Made by a program: the position numbers and the translations under genes. Below, one piece after another: positions 1 to 7,070 of a stretch of 47,207 nt of DNA. A model generated the notes under the pieces. It was not told the DNA's origin, ran no database searches, and worked only from the letters and a program-made list of their open reading frames with translations. This DNA is from an uncultured Oscillospiraceae bacterium (GTDB lineage: Bacteria; Bacillota; Clostridia; Oscillospirales; Oscillospiraceae): the NCBI GenBank assembly GCA_934631005.1, contig CAKTXA010000020.1:1-47207 (forward strand), in the 5' to 3' direction. Every line of letters starts with the position of its first letter. Positions within the stretch are counted from its first letter, which is position 1.

Positions 1-272
1 GACGCGTAGAGATAGCAGAAATGCGAAAGAGCGGCAAACAGGAACATCCGGGCGGTATATTTGCGGATATTGCGCGTATAGTGGAAGCCCTCGGCAACAA
101 AATAGCACATGATGGGGCAGGTGATGCGCCCAATCAGATGCAGCAGCAGCGGCAGAAACTCCCGCGGATAGCCCGGCCAGACAGCCCACGCGATGTGGTC
201 GAGCGTCATGGCGAGGATGGCGATGAGCTTGATGGCGTTGGAGGTGAGGGACGGCTTTTGAAGGCTCGGCAT
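1..272 (-). CDS. TraX family membrane protein, N-terminal part (cut by window edge)
   Basis: About 90 codons are visible and the reading frame runs off the left edge. The translation begins MPSLQKPSL and has the segment IKLIAILAMTLDHIAWA, then a histidine-rich membrane stretch with HLIGRITCPIMCYFVAEGF. This pattern is typical of the TraX family, multi-spanning proteins first named for pilin N-acetylation in conjugation; most chromosomal members in Clostridia have no known conjugative role. An ATG six bases further upstream (278) is also in frame, but the GGGAG motif lies only two bases from it and eight from the ATG at 272, so 272 is preferred. It is divergent from the acetyltransferase that follows. 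No conjugation genes are nearby, so a transfer function should not be assumed. Confidence 0.75.
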   Translation of the reverse strand, partial: MPSLQKPSLTSNAIKLIAILAMTLDHIAWAVWPGYPREFLPLLLHLIGRITCPIMCYFVAEGFHYTRNIRKYTARMFLFAALSHFCYLYA

Positions 273-297
273 AGGCATTTCTCCCGTATATTTTCGG

Positions 298-326
298 TTG
301 ACAAGTGCGGCGAGGGAACGTATACT
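298..326 (+). promoter_or_regulatory. Sigma-A promoter of the GNAT gene
   Basis: TTGACA at 298-303, a 17-base spacer, and TATACT at 321-326. Transcription would start near 333. This rules out translation starts at or before 305 for the downstream gene. Confidence 0.85.
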
Positions 327-358
327 CACAGCATTCGAATATAATGGAGACTTTCGGT

Positions 359-862
359 ATGGGAACGGAATTTGCAAACGGACTGCATATCCGCCCGATC
401 ACGACGGCGGACGACGCCCAGATGGCGGCGCTGGTGCAGGCGAATCTCAAGGCAAACGGGCTGGACATCCCCGGTACGGCGTATTTTGACCCGCAGCTGG
501 CACATTTGAGCCGGTTTTACGCCGAAAAGCCCGCGCTGCGGGCCTATTGGGTGGCCGCGGACGATGCCGGGACGGTGCTCGGCGGCGCGGGGCTGGCGGA
601 GTTTGACGGGTTGGATGCCTGCGCGGAGATGCAGAAGCTGTATCTCGCGGACGCGGCCAAGGGCCATGGGCTCGGCACAAAGCTCGTGCGGCTCGTGGAG
701 GACGGCGCGCGGGCGCTGGGCTACCGGCGGCTGTATCTGGAGACGCACACGAACCTCACCGCGGCGTGCCGGATGTATGAAAAGCTGGGCTTTTCGGTCA
801 TCGACCGCCCCGCGGGCGTCCAGCACGGCACCATGAACCGCTTTTATCTGAAAGAGCTATGA
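359..862 (+). CDS. GNAT family N-acetyltransferase
   Basis: A 167-residue protein of the GCN5-related fold, which transfers an acetyl group from acetyl-CoA to an amine. The acetyl-CoA binding loop is seen as KGHGLGTKL, preceded by the beta-strand EMQKLYL and followed by LYLETHTNLTAACRMYEKLGF, the usual GNAT C-terminal half. The start at ATG 359 is chosen because GGAG lies nine bases upstream (346-349). ATG 344 has no ribosome site. It is transcribed alone from the promoter at 298-326 and ends in a shared terminator hairpin. The substrate cannot be told from sequence; closest themes are small-molecule or peptide N-acetylation. Confidence 0.85.
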   Translation: MGTEFANGLHIRPITTADDAQMAALVQANLKANGLDIPGTAYFDPQLAHLSRFYAEKPALRAYWVAADDAGTVLGGAGLAEFDGLDACAEMQKLYLADAAKGHGLGTKLVRLVEDGARALGYRRLYLETHTNLTAACRMYEKLGFSVIDRPAGVQHGTMNRFYLKEL

Positions 863-864
863 CA

Positions 865-889
865 ATGGCGTGCCCATCGGGCACGCCAT
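865..889. terminator. Bidirectional terminator between GNAT and LRR genes
   Basis: A perfect 11-bp stem (ATGGCGTGCCC at 865-875 with GGGCACGCCAT at 879-889) and a three-base loop, followed on the plus strand by ATTTATATT. It sits between two convergent genes and can serve both. Confidence 0.75.
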
Positions 890-899
890 ATTTATATTC

Positions 900-2576
900 T
901 CAGGTGACGCCTTCGTACTTGGGGTTATAGTTCACGATGATGCCGATGTCCTGCAGGGGCTCGACCTCGGCGGCCTTGATGGGGTTGTCGAACACGTCGA
1001 TCTCGATCAGGCAGTAGCAGTCCTTCAGGCAGGCGATGCTCGTGATCTTGTTATAGTCAGCGCGGACGTAGTTGAGGTACATCAGCCCCGCAAGGCCCTG
1101 CACGCTCTCGATCTCGTTGTAGTTGACGTTGAACTGCACGAGCTTGGAGGTCTCGGCGTCAAAGGCCGGGACGGCGGTGATCTTGTTGTGGTCCGCCTTG
1201 AACGTCGTCAGCTCCGGCAGGGAGGGGAGGATGGAAATGTCGCTCACCTGGTTGCTGCTGACGTCGATGACGCGCAGCGCCGTGCACGCTTCGAGCGCCG
1301 ACAGGTCGTCGATCTCGTTATCCGAGGCGTACAGCTCCTGCAGGCTCGTATTGCCCGCAAGGCTGGTGAGTTTGGAGATGCCGCAGTTTTCCGCATACAG
1401 CGTTTCCAGCTCCAGACAGTTGTTGAGATACGTGATGGTGCGCACGGGGTTGTTGGTCAGGTGCAGCTCACGCAGGTGCTCCATGCTGGAGAGCGCGGTG
1501 ATGTCGGAGACGGTGTTGTTGCTGATGTCCAAATACTCCAGCTTCGTCAGTCCCACGAGGGCGTTGATGCTCTGCACGGCGCAGCCGGAGATGTTGAGGG
1601 ACGTCAGATCCGGCAGCGTGCCGATCAGCTCCAGCATATCGCTGGACAGCGTACAGCCCGCCACGTCCAGCGTATTCAGCGTGGTGAGCTGGCCGATGAC
1701 GCTCAGATCCAGTCCGTTCAGATCGTGCATGGTGAGCGAGCGCAGGCCCGCAAAGCGCGGCAGATCCTCCAGCGTGGTGATGCCCTCGGGCAGCTCCAGC
1801 GCTTCGATCGTCCACAGCTCGTCGCTCATCAGCTGCTCGCCGGCGGTCTTGCCGAGCAGCTCGCGCACGGAAGCGTCCAGCACGGGGTCGGCCAGCTTGA
1901 CCGGTTCCACAACGTTGCCGATGGTGTAGCCCGCGTAAACGACGGGGCTGACCAGCCCATTCTCACCCACGCACAGCGCCGTGACGGTGGTCTCACCGCC
2001 GGAGATGGAGACCGGCTGCGTGTAAAGATCCTTTTCCAGCGACGGGAACGTGCCGTCGGTGGTCAGGTAGATGCTGCTGCCCGCGGAGGCTGCGGAGACG
2101 CTGATATATTCGCTGTAGTAGCCGCTCTCCGGCGTGATGGTGGGCGCGGAGGGGCGGAGATATTCGATCTCCGCGCGGACGGATTCGCTCGCGATGCGGC
2201 TGAGCATCTGCTCGGCATCGAGCAGCTTATCCTGCGCGATGTAGGCGCGCGAGAGCGCGATGTAGAGCGCGGACGAGTCCGGGCTCTGCGTGATGGCGCT
2301 CACCAGCGTATACTCCGCCTTGGTGTAGTTCCCGGCGCTCACATATGTCTGGGCGAGCAGGATGGGGATGCGCTCGTTATCCGGCTCAAACGTCTGCGCC
2401 GCCTTGTAGCACGAGATGGCGCGCTCATAGCGCCCGGACGCGGCAAAGCGGTCACCCCAGTAGCCAAAGACGGTGGCGGTCACATCCCGCCGGAAGGACA
2501 AAAAGAACCACCCCGCGCCGATCAGCAGCACCGCGACCAGCACCAGCGGAAGAACGATCTTAACAGTACGTTTCAT
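900..2576 (-). CDS. Membrane-anchored TPR / leucine-rich-repeat protein
   Basis: A 558-residue protein. Order of parts: short basic N-terminus, one hydrophobic segment (about 8-27) with no lipobox, so a membrane anchor; a TPR-like region (about 35-130, with repeats such as SGRYERAISCYKAAQTFEPD); a chitobiase C-terminal-type beta-sandwich (about 145-215; PTITPESGYYSEYISVS, YLTTDGTFPS); then 10 or more leucine-rich repeats of the internalin type (LEYLDISNNTVSDITALSSM, about 240-550). Such proteins display an interaction surface outside the membrane; the ligand is unknown. The start at ATG 2576 has GGAG seven bases upstream. A longer in-frame TTG start at 2594 lacks that support. It has a perfect-consensus promoter of its own and no sorting signal. 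Confidence 0.85.
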   Translation of the reverse strand: MKRTVKIVLPLVLVAVLLIGAGWFFLSFRRDVTATVFGYWGDRFAASGRYERAISCYKAAQTFEPDNERIPILLAQTYVSAGNYTKAEYTLVSAITQSPDSSALYIALSRAYIAQDKLLDAEQMLSRIASESVRAEIEYLRPSAPTITPESGYYSEYISVSAASAGSSIYLTTDGTFPSLEKDLYTQPVSISGGETTVTALCVGENGLVSPVVYAGYTIGNVVEPVKLADPVLDASVRELLGKTAGEQLMSDELWTIEALELPEGITTLEDLPRFAGLRSLTMHDLNGLDLSVIGQLTTLNTLDVAGCTLSSDMLELIGTLPDLTSLNISGCAVQSINALVGLTKLEYLDISNNTVSDITALSSMEHLRELHLTNNPVRTITYLNNCLELETLYAENCGISKLTSLAGNTSLQELYASDNEIDDLSALEACTALRVIDVSSNQVSDISILPSLPELTTFKADHNKITAVPAFDAETSKLVQFNVNYNEIESVQGLAGLMYLNYVRADYNKITSIACLKDCYCLIEIDVFDNPIKAAEVEPLQDIGIIVNYNPKYEGVT

Positions 2577-2609
2577 GCAGAAGCTCCGTTCCAAGTGAAA
2601 TACACCGCT

Positions 2610-2638
2610 ATTATACGACGCGGCGAAAAATGTGTCAA
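2610..2638 (-). promoter_or_regulatory. Consensus sigma-A promoter of the LRR gene
   Basis: Read on the minus strand: TTGACA (2633-2638), 17-base spacer, TATAAT (2610-2615). Both hexamers are perfect. Confidence 0.9.
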
Positions 2639-2656
2639 GTTATGTATACTGACACA
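2631..2656. promoter_or_regulatory. Inverted repeat overlapping the LRR promoter -35, possible operator
   Basis: TGTGTCA at 2631-2637 and its complement TGACACA at 2650-2656 flank a 12-base centre. The left arm covers the -35 box of the LRR promoter, and the site lies between the divergent LRR and spoIID genes. Binding by a dimeric regulator is an inference; no local regulator gene is present. Confidence 0.45.
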
Positions 2657-2724
2657 CCGCATACTTCCGCGCGGCGGGGCATAGGCTTGTCACAGCAAAC
2701 GGATGTACACAGGAGGGACGGGCT

Positions 2725-3723
2725 ATGAAAACAGTTGTGATCTGCGCAGCGCTCGGCGCGGTGGCGCTGGCACTGTTTCCGCCGGCGGTGGCGCGGCAGA
2801 AAGCGGCGCAGGCGGAGCCACCGCGCGTGCTGGTCATCGAGCAGACGGCGCCGTCTGCCGCTCCGGCAGAGCCGGACGGGCAGGAGAAAACACGCACGGT
2901 GACGCTTTTGACCGAGCGCGGCACGGTGGAGCTTGCGATGGACGACTATCTCACGGCGGTGGTGCTGTGCGAGATGCCGCCGGCGTTTGAGCCGGAGGCG
3001 CTGCGCGCGCAGGCCGTGGCGGCGCGGACGTTTGCCTGCCGCCAGATGCAGCACGGCAAGCACGAAAACGGCGCGGTGTGCGCAGACAGCGCGTGCTGTC
3101 AGGCGTGGCAGGATGAGGACGCGCTGCGTGCGCGCTTCGGTGCGGACTTTGACGCCGACTGGGAAAAGGCGGCGGAGGCGGTGACGGCGACGCAGGACGA
3201 GGTGCTGACCTATGACGGCAAGCTCATCGACGCCACGTTCTTCTCCTGCTCCGGCGGCCGGACGGAGGCGGCGGTGGCCGTTTGGGGCAGCGACGTGCCG
3301 TATCTGCAGTCGGTGGAGAGCTATGGCGAACAGGCCGCGCTGCGGTATGCCTCCGAAGCGGAGGTTTCCGCGGAGGAGTTCCGCGAAAAAATCCTGGCCG
3401 CCGCGCCGGATGCCGACCTCACGGGCGAGCCGGCCGGCTGGCTCGGCGCGGTCAGCCATACGGAGGGCGGCGGCGTGGACGTCATCACCATCGGCGGCGC
3501 GGAGCTCACAGGCGTGCAGATGCGCGCGGCCTTTGCGCTCAACTCCACGCAGTTTACGCTGGAGTTTGCGGACGGAGCATTTCACTTTTCCGTCCTCGGC
3601 TACGGCCACCGCGTGGGCATGAGCCAGTACGGCGCGAACTATATGGCGCAGCAGGGCTACAGCTACCGCGTCATCCTGCCGTATTATTACCGCGGCGCGC
3701 AGATCACACCGTTGGGGGATTGA
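2725..3723 (+). CDS. spoIID: Stage II sporulation protein D (peptidoglycan lytic transglycosylase)
   Basis: A 332-residue SpoIID/LytB-domain protein. In the family it cleaves glycan strands stripped of stem peptides, working with SpoIIM and SpoIIP to drive forespore engulfment from the mother cell. A hydrophobic N-terminal segment (about 4-22) anchors it. The catalytic glutamate lies in LCEMPPAFEPEALRAQAV (E83). H113, C119 and C125 have the spacing I recall for the zinc ligands of clostridial SpoIID. The C-terminal signature GYGHRVGMSQYG is clear. AGGAGG at 2711-2716 precedes ATG 2725 by eight bases. Control by the mother-cell factor sigma-E is expected from the family; I could not place a convincing sigma-E promoter. 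Confidence 0.93.
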   Translation: MKTVVICAALGAVALALFPPAVARQKAAQAEPPRVLVIEQTAPSAAPAEPDGQEKTRTVTLLTERGTVELAMDDYLTAVVLCEMPPAFEPEALRAQAVAARTFACRQMQHGKHENGAVCADSACCQAWQDEDALRARFGADFDADWEKAAEAVTATQDEVLTYDGKLIDATFFSCSGGRTEAAVAVWGSDVPYLQSVESYGEQAALRYASEAEVSAEEFREKILAAAPDADLTGEPAGWLGAVSHTEGGGVDVITIGGAELTGVQMRAAFALNSTQFTLEFADGAFHFSVLGYGHRVGMSQYGANYMAQQGYSYRVILPYYYRGAQITPLGD

Positions 3724-3748
3724 CTTGCGGCAGAATTTCCGGTATGAT
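3720..3748 (+). promoter_or_regulatory. Sigma-A promoter of the DUF4190 gene
   Basis: TTGACT (3720-3725), 17-base spacer, TATGAT (3743-3748). The -35 box overlaps the spoIID stop codon, so the next gene is transcribed separately from spoIID. Confidence 0.8.
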
Positions 3749-3796
3749 ACAGTACAGGGGATACCCAAACAAAGAAAGAGAGGAGCGTTTTGAATT

Positions 3797-4165
3797 ATGG
3801 ATACTTATGATCCGCAGAACACGCCCGAACAGAGCTATCAGCAGCCCGTTCAGCCGCAGGAGAACGGCGGCGACCAGAAGCCCGGCCACGGCGCGGCCGT
3901 AGCCAGCCTTGTGCTCGGCATCATTGCGGTGGTGCTGTGGTTCTTCGGCTACTCCGCGATCGTGTCGGTCGTGCTCGGCATCATCGGTCTGGTCTGCGCG
4001 GGCAACGCCAAGAAGGCCGGTATGGTCGGCGGACTGCGCACGGCAGGCTTTGTGCTGTCGCTGATCGGTCTGATCGGCGGCGCGATCGCATTCATCGCGT
4101 GCGTGGCGTGCGTGGGCGCGCTTGGCACGGCCGGGATCTTTGACGCGATCGCCTCCTCGTACTGA
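3797..4165 (+). CDS. DUF4190 small membrane protein
   Basis: A 122-residue protein with a polar, Gln/Pro-rich N-terminal tail (1-30, MDTYDPQNTPEQSYQQP) and then a DUF4190-type core: two tightly packed glycine-rich membrane helices (ASLVLGIIAVVLWFFG, then AIVSVVLGIIGLVCAGNAKK) and a third hydrophobic segment (about 78-105). The family is common in Gram-positive bacteria and its function is unknown. AGGAG lies 11 bases before the ATG, a little long. It has its own promoter and is followed by a palindromic repeat and a terminator, so it appears monocistronic. Confidence 0.75.
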   Translation: MDTYDPQNTPEQSYQQPVQPQENGGDQKPGHGAAVASLVLGIIAVVLWFFGYSAIVSVVLGIIGLVCAGNAKKAGMVGGLRTAGFVLSLIGLIGGAIAFIACVACVGALGTAGIFDAIASSY

Positions 4166-4183
4166 GCGGGCGAGGCAACAGAA

Positions 4184-4343
4184 GTAACCGCTGATGAAAT
4201 CGGCAAGAGCCGTCAGCGAGAGATCATGGCCCAAAGGAAAGTTTGGAAAACGCAGGAATACTGTATGTATTTCGCGTTTTCCGAACTGCACAGTTGGGCC
4301 AAAAGCTCCGCGGAGGGCCGCAGGCGATTGAATCAGCGGTTAC
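4184..4343. repeat. Palindromic dispersed repeat, copy 1 (MITE-like)
   Basis: A 160-bp imperfect palindrome ending in 12-bp inverted termini (GTAACCGCTGAT at 4184-4195, ATCAGCGGTTAC at 4332-4343). The centre holds GCAGGAATAC and TATTTCGCG inside a long AAAAC/GTTTT stem. The same core, including a CGAGAGAT...AAGG...TTTG flank, occurs inverted at 10681-10850. No coding potential. Probably a non-autonomous mobile element or an intergenic fold-back repeat. Confidence 0.65.
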
Positions 4344-4371
4344 AGAAGAAGAAACGAAACAAACGGAACAA

Positions 4372-4405
4372 AAACACGCTGTGTCATACCCGGCACAGCG
4401 TGTTT
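4372..4405 (+). terminator. Hairpin terminator upstream of lgt
   Basis: A perfect 12-bp stem (AAACACGCTGTG at 4372-4383, CACAGCGTGTTT at 4394-4405) followed by GCTTATTTG. It ends the DUF4190 transcript and lies only 10 bases before the lgt start, which is unusual. Confidence 0.7.
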
Positions 4406-4415
4406 GCTTATTTGT

Positions 4416-5192
4416 ATGCTGCCTGATCTTGAACTCTTTTCCCGCCGCATCCCGACCTACGGCGTGGCCGTGGCCGTCGGAATCGCGCTGGGCTACTGGT
4501 ATCTCTACCGCCGCACGCGGGCGCTGAGTGTGCGCGAGCAGGCGGACTGCGAGCTTGCGTACCTGTTCGGCATGGTCGGCGCGTTTCTGGGGGCAAAGCT
4601 GCTGTCGCTTTTAACGGTGCTGCCGGAATTCCTCGCCGACCTGCGCGCGGCGGCGCTTTCGCCGTGGGAGCTGGTACAGAAGTACCTGTCCGCCGGGTTT
4701 GTATTCTACGGCGGGCTGTACGGCGCGCTGCTGGGGACGCTTGCGTATCTCAGGGCCGCGCGGCAGGACGTGCCGCGGCTGCTGCCGGTGCTGCTGCCGC
4801 TCGTGCCGCTGCTGCACGGCGTGGGGCGCGTCGGCTGCTTTCTGGCCGGGTGCTGCTACGGCGTGCCGTCGCGCTTCGGCATCGCGTTCACGCGCTCGCA
4901 GATCGCGCCGAACGGCGTGCGCCTGCTGCCGGTGCAGCTGATCGAGGCTGCGGGGGAGGGTGTGCTGTTTTTCCTGCTGACGCGCCCCGGCGCACAGAAG
5001 CGCGGCGGGCGATGGCTGCTGGGGGCGTACCTCGCGGCCTACGGTGCGCTGCGCTTTACGCTGGAATTCTTCCGCGGCGACGATTACCGCGGCTTCCTGG
5101 GCCCGCTGTCCCTGTCACAGACCATCTCCATCGCGACCCTGCTGCTTTCCATACCACTGCTTTTGACCGTATCAAGGCAGAAAAACGCATAA
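4416..5192 (+). CDS. lgt: Prolipoprotein diacylglyceryl transferase
   Basis: A 258-residue integral membrane enzyme. Lgt moves diacylglycerol from phosphatidylglycerol onto the lipobox cysteine of exported prolipoproteins, the first step of lipoprotein maturation. The signature HGVGRVGCFLAGCCYG (about 134-150) matches the family core HGxGRxGCFxxGCCYG, and the late RFTLEFFRGDD segment is also typical. About seven membrane helices. Its substrates here would include the sugar- and amino-acid-binding lipoproteins at 15929 and 40246. ATG 4416 is chosen because a TTG at 4404 lies inside the terminator stem; no good ribosome site or promoter is visible. The shorter-than-usual C-terminus (E. coli Lgt is about 290 residues) is common in Clostridia. 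Confidence 0.88.
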   Translation: MLPDLELFSRRIPTYGVAVAVGIALGYWYLYRRTRALSVREQADCELAYLFGMVGAFLGAKLLSLLTVLPEFLADLRAAALSPWELVQKYLSAGFVFYGGLYGALLGTLAYLRAARQDVPRLLPVLLPLVPLLHGVGRVGCFLAGCCYGVPSRFGIAFTRSQIAPNGVRLLPVQLIEAAGEGVLFFLLTRPGAQKRGGRWLLGAYLAAYGALRFTLEFFRGDDYRGFLGPLSLSQTISIATLLLSIPLLLTVSRQKNA

Positions 5193-5195
5193 ATA

Positions 5196-5408
5196 GCCTC
5201 GCAGAGTTTTGCACCCGCAGGTGCAAAACAAATTTGGATCATTTTTGCCGGCGACATGCGCGTCGGCAAAAATACTGCTCAGACTGCAAGTGTGGAATTT
5301 TTGCGCTTGCGCAAAAATTATGCGCGCGCAGGCTGCAAGCTCTTTCAAACGAGAGCCCAGCGAAGCGGGTCTCGTTTGAGTACATTTCAAAAGAATTTTG
5401 AAATGTAC
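5196..5408 (+). repeat. Five-hairpin structured repeat, copy A
   Basis: Starts four bases after the lgt stop. Five hairpins follow one another: H1 5207-5228 (TTTTGCACC/GGTGCAAAA, loop CGCA), H2 5241-5273 (13 bp with one G-T pair), H3 5296-5319 (AATTTTTGCGC/GCGCAAAAATT), H4 5345-5379 (TCAAACGAGA arm) and H5 5380-5408 (GTACATTTCAAAA/TTTTGAAATGTAC, loop GAA). A homologous copy lies inverted at 30568-30776. H1 and H2 are kept by paired base changes between the copies. No coding sequence. The function is unknown: structured RNA, transcript-end element or mobile repeat are all possible. Confidence 0.75.
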
Positions 5409-5414
5409 AAAAGA

Positions 5415-5450
5415 GCTGCCCCGACAGATAGCCGGGACAGCATTTTTTTG
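5415..5450. terminator. Bidirectional terminator between lgt and secG
   Basis: Stem GCTGCCCCG / CGGGACAGC (5415-5441, one C-A mismatch) followed by seven T on the plus strand; on the minus strand the stem is followed by CTCTTTTG. It lies between convergent lgt and secG. Confidence 0.75.
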
Positions 5451-5461
5451 TTAAATTGATC

Positions 5462-5701
5462 TTAGAACAGGTTCAGGGCCAGGGTGAGCAGGACGAACAC
5501 GCCGCCGATCCACTTCGTGGCGCGGGCGAGCTTGGCGTCGAGGGACTTACCCTTGTTCTTGGACATGAAGCTGTCGCTGCCGCCGCCGGTGATGGCGGAG
5601 GACAGACCCGAATTCTTGCCGGACTGCAGAGTCACGATCACGACCAGCGCAACGGCGAGAATGACCTGAATGACGGTAAAGACGATGTGCAGAGCTTGCA
5701 T
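5462..5701 (-). CDS. secG: Preprotein translocase subunit SecG
   Basis: A 79-residue inner membrane protein with two hydrophobic helices (about 5-27 and 58-78) joined by a Gly/Ser-rich loop (SGKNSGLSSAITGGGSDSF), exactly the SecG layout. SecG associates with SecYE and eases SecA-driven export. GGAGG lies upstream of the ATG. It is transcribed from its own promoter at 5785-5813 and lies downstream of prfB in the same direction. Confidence 0.92.
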   Translation of the reverse strand: MQALHIVFTVIQVILAVALVVIVTLQSGKNSGLSSAITGGGSDSFMSKNKGKSLDAKLARATKWIGGVFVLLTLALNLF

Positions 5702-5784
5702 TTTTCCTCCAATTCCATAACGCCGTTCTTCTTCGGCAGACGGCCGGCCGGGATAATGTCATTTGTTCTGAAACAGCAGAAATT

Positions 5785-5813
5785 ATCATAGCACAGATTT
5801 TCCCATGATGCAA
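5785..5813 (-). promoter_or_regulatory. Sigma-A promoter of secG
   Basis: Minus strand TTGCAT (5808-5813), 17-base spacer, TATGAT (5785-5790). The -35 lies inside a hairpin loop (see 5795-5831). Confidence 0.75.
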
Positions 5814-5831
5814 GGGGAAAATCTCTTTTTT
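5795..5831 (+). terminator. Plus-strand hairpin with T-run opposite the secG promoter
   Basis: AGATTTTCCC (5795-5804) pairs with GGGAAAATCT (5815-5824) and is followed by C and six T on the plus strand. It has the form of a strong intrinsic terminator for transcription antisense to secG and prfB. On the minus strand no T-run follows, so it would not end the prfB transcript. Confidence 0.6.
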
Positions 5832-5841
5832 GCGCGAAAAA

Positions 5842-6969
5842 TCAGGATTTCGTGACCCAGCTGCCCGTGGCGGCGCAGGTGAGGTAGGCGTTGATGAAGC
5901 CGTCGAGGTCGCCGTCCATCACGGCATTGATGTTCGTCATCTCATAGCCCGTGCGCGTATCCTTCGCGAGCGTGTAGGGCATAAAGACGTAGTTGCGGAT
6001 CTGGCTGCCCCACTCGATCTTGAGCTGCGTGCCCTTGATGTCGGAGATCTTGTCCAGGTGCTCGCGCTCTTTGATCTCAACGAGCTTGGAGCGCAGCATC
6101 CGCATACACGTCTCACGGTTCTGGAACTGATCGCGCTGCGTCTGGCAGGAGACGACGATGCCCGTGGGCTTGTGGATCAGGCGTACGGCGGACGACGTCT
6201 TGTTGATGTGCTGGCCGCCCGCGCCGGAGGAGCGGTAGACCTGCATTTCAATATCCTCGGGGCGGATCTCCACATCCTTGGAGTCGTCGGTGATCTCAGG
6301 CACGACCTCCACCGCGGCAAACGACGTCTGCCGCCGGGCGTTGGCGTCAAACGGCGACACGCGCACCAGCCGGTGCACGCCGTTCTCGCTTTTCAGGAAG
6401 CCGTAGGCGTTCGGGCCCTCCACGAGGATGCTGGCGGATTTGATGCCCGCCTCGTCGCCGTCGAGATAGTCGAGAATTTTGTAGGTGAACCCGTGCGCTT
6501 CGGCCCAGTGGGTGTACATCCGGTAGAGCATCTGCGCCCAGTCCTGCGCCTCGGTGCCGCCTGCGCCTGCCTGGAACGAGACGATGGCGTTGAGCGAGTC
6601 ATATTCGCCGGTCAGCAGCGTCTCCAGCCGCGCGTTTTCCATCTGCTCCTCGAGCTTGTGGTAGCCTTCCTTCAGCTCGTCCAGCATGGAGTCGTCGTTT
6701 TCCTCCAGCGCCATCTCGCAGATGGTCATCAGGTCGTCCCACTCCGAGCACATTTTTTCGTAGCGCTCGACCTTGGACTCCAGATTGCGCGTTTTTTTCA
6801 TCACCTGCTGCGAGCGCTCCTGATCGTCCCAGAAGCCGGGGGACTCGCTCTGCATATGCAGGCGCTCCAGCTCTTCGTTGCAGGCGTCAATGTTCAGCGA
6901 CTGCTTCAGCTCGTCCAGCTTGGGGCGGAGCGTATTGAGCCGCACCTTATATTCGTCAAATTCGATCAT
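5842..6969 (-). CDS. prfB: Peptide chain release factor 2 (no programmed frameshift)
   Basis: A 375-residue class I release factor that recognises UGA and UAA and triggers peptide release. The codon-recognition tripeptide SPF (205-207) marks it as RF2 and not RF1, and the catalytic GGQ is in SGAGGQHINKT (251-253). Unlike most bacterial prfB genes it is one uninterrupted frame from ATG 6969: residues 20-30 (ELKQSLNIDAC) read straight through where an in-frame UGA and +1 slip usually sit. The autoregulatory frameshift is therefore absent. A weak GTGGG-type ribosome site precedes the ATG, and a good promoter lies at 7002-7030. Confidence 0.95.
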   Translation of the reverse strand: MIEFDEYKVRLNTLRPKLDELKQSLNIDACNEELERLHMQSESPGFWDDQERSQQVMKKTRNLESKVERYEKMCSEWDDLMTICEMALEENDDSMLDELKEGYHKLEEQMENARLETLLTGEYDSLNAIVSFQAGAGGTEAQDWAQMLYRMYTHWAEAHGFTYKILDYLDGDEAGIKSASILVEGPNAYGFLKSENGVHRLVRVSPFDANARRQTSFAAVEVVPEITDDSKDVEIRPEDIEMQVYRSSGAGGQHINKTSSAVRLIHKPTGIVVSCQTQRDQFQNRETCMRMLRSKLVEIKEREHLDKISDIKGTQLKIEWGSQIRNYVFMPYTLAKDTRTGYEMTNINAVMDGDLDGFINAYLTCAATGSWVTKS

Positions 6970-7001
6970 AACAAACCCACACTTCCAGTTTTATCTGGAC
7001 T

Positions 7002-7030
7002 AGTATATCGGAAAACCGGGAGAATGTAAA
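7002..7030 (-). promoter_or_regulatory. Sigma-A promoter of prfB
   Basis: Minus strand TTTACA (7025-7030), 17-base spacer, TATACT (7002-7007), 33 bases before the prfB start. Confidence 0.8.
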
Positions 7031-7040
7031 GGGAAACTTT

Positions 7041-7070
7041 AAGGCGGCGGACGTTTTGTCCCGCCGCCTC
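7041..7070 (-). terminator. Hairpin after the 30-codon ORF
   Basis: A GC-rich stem (GAGGCGGCGG with CCGCCGCCTT read on the minus strand) followed by TTAAAGTTT. It overlaps the region just downstream of the small ORF stop and ends shortly before the prfB -35. The T-run is weak. Confidence 0.5.

Noticed and set aside
870..2684. 604-codon open frame on the plus strand
   Set aside because: It lies opposite the LRR gene, has no domain, no ribosome site, and a composition typical of antisense frames in GC-rich DNA.
6880..6930. Programmed +1 frameshift site in prfB
   Set aside because: No in-frame TGA and no CTTTGA-type slip site; the reading frame is continuous from ATG 6969.
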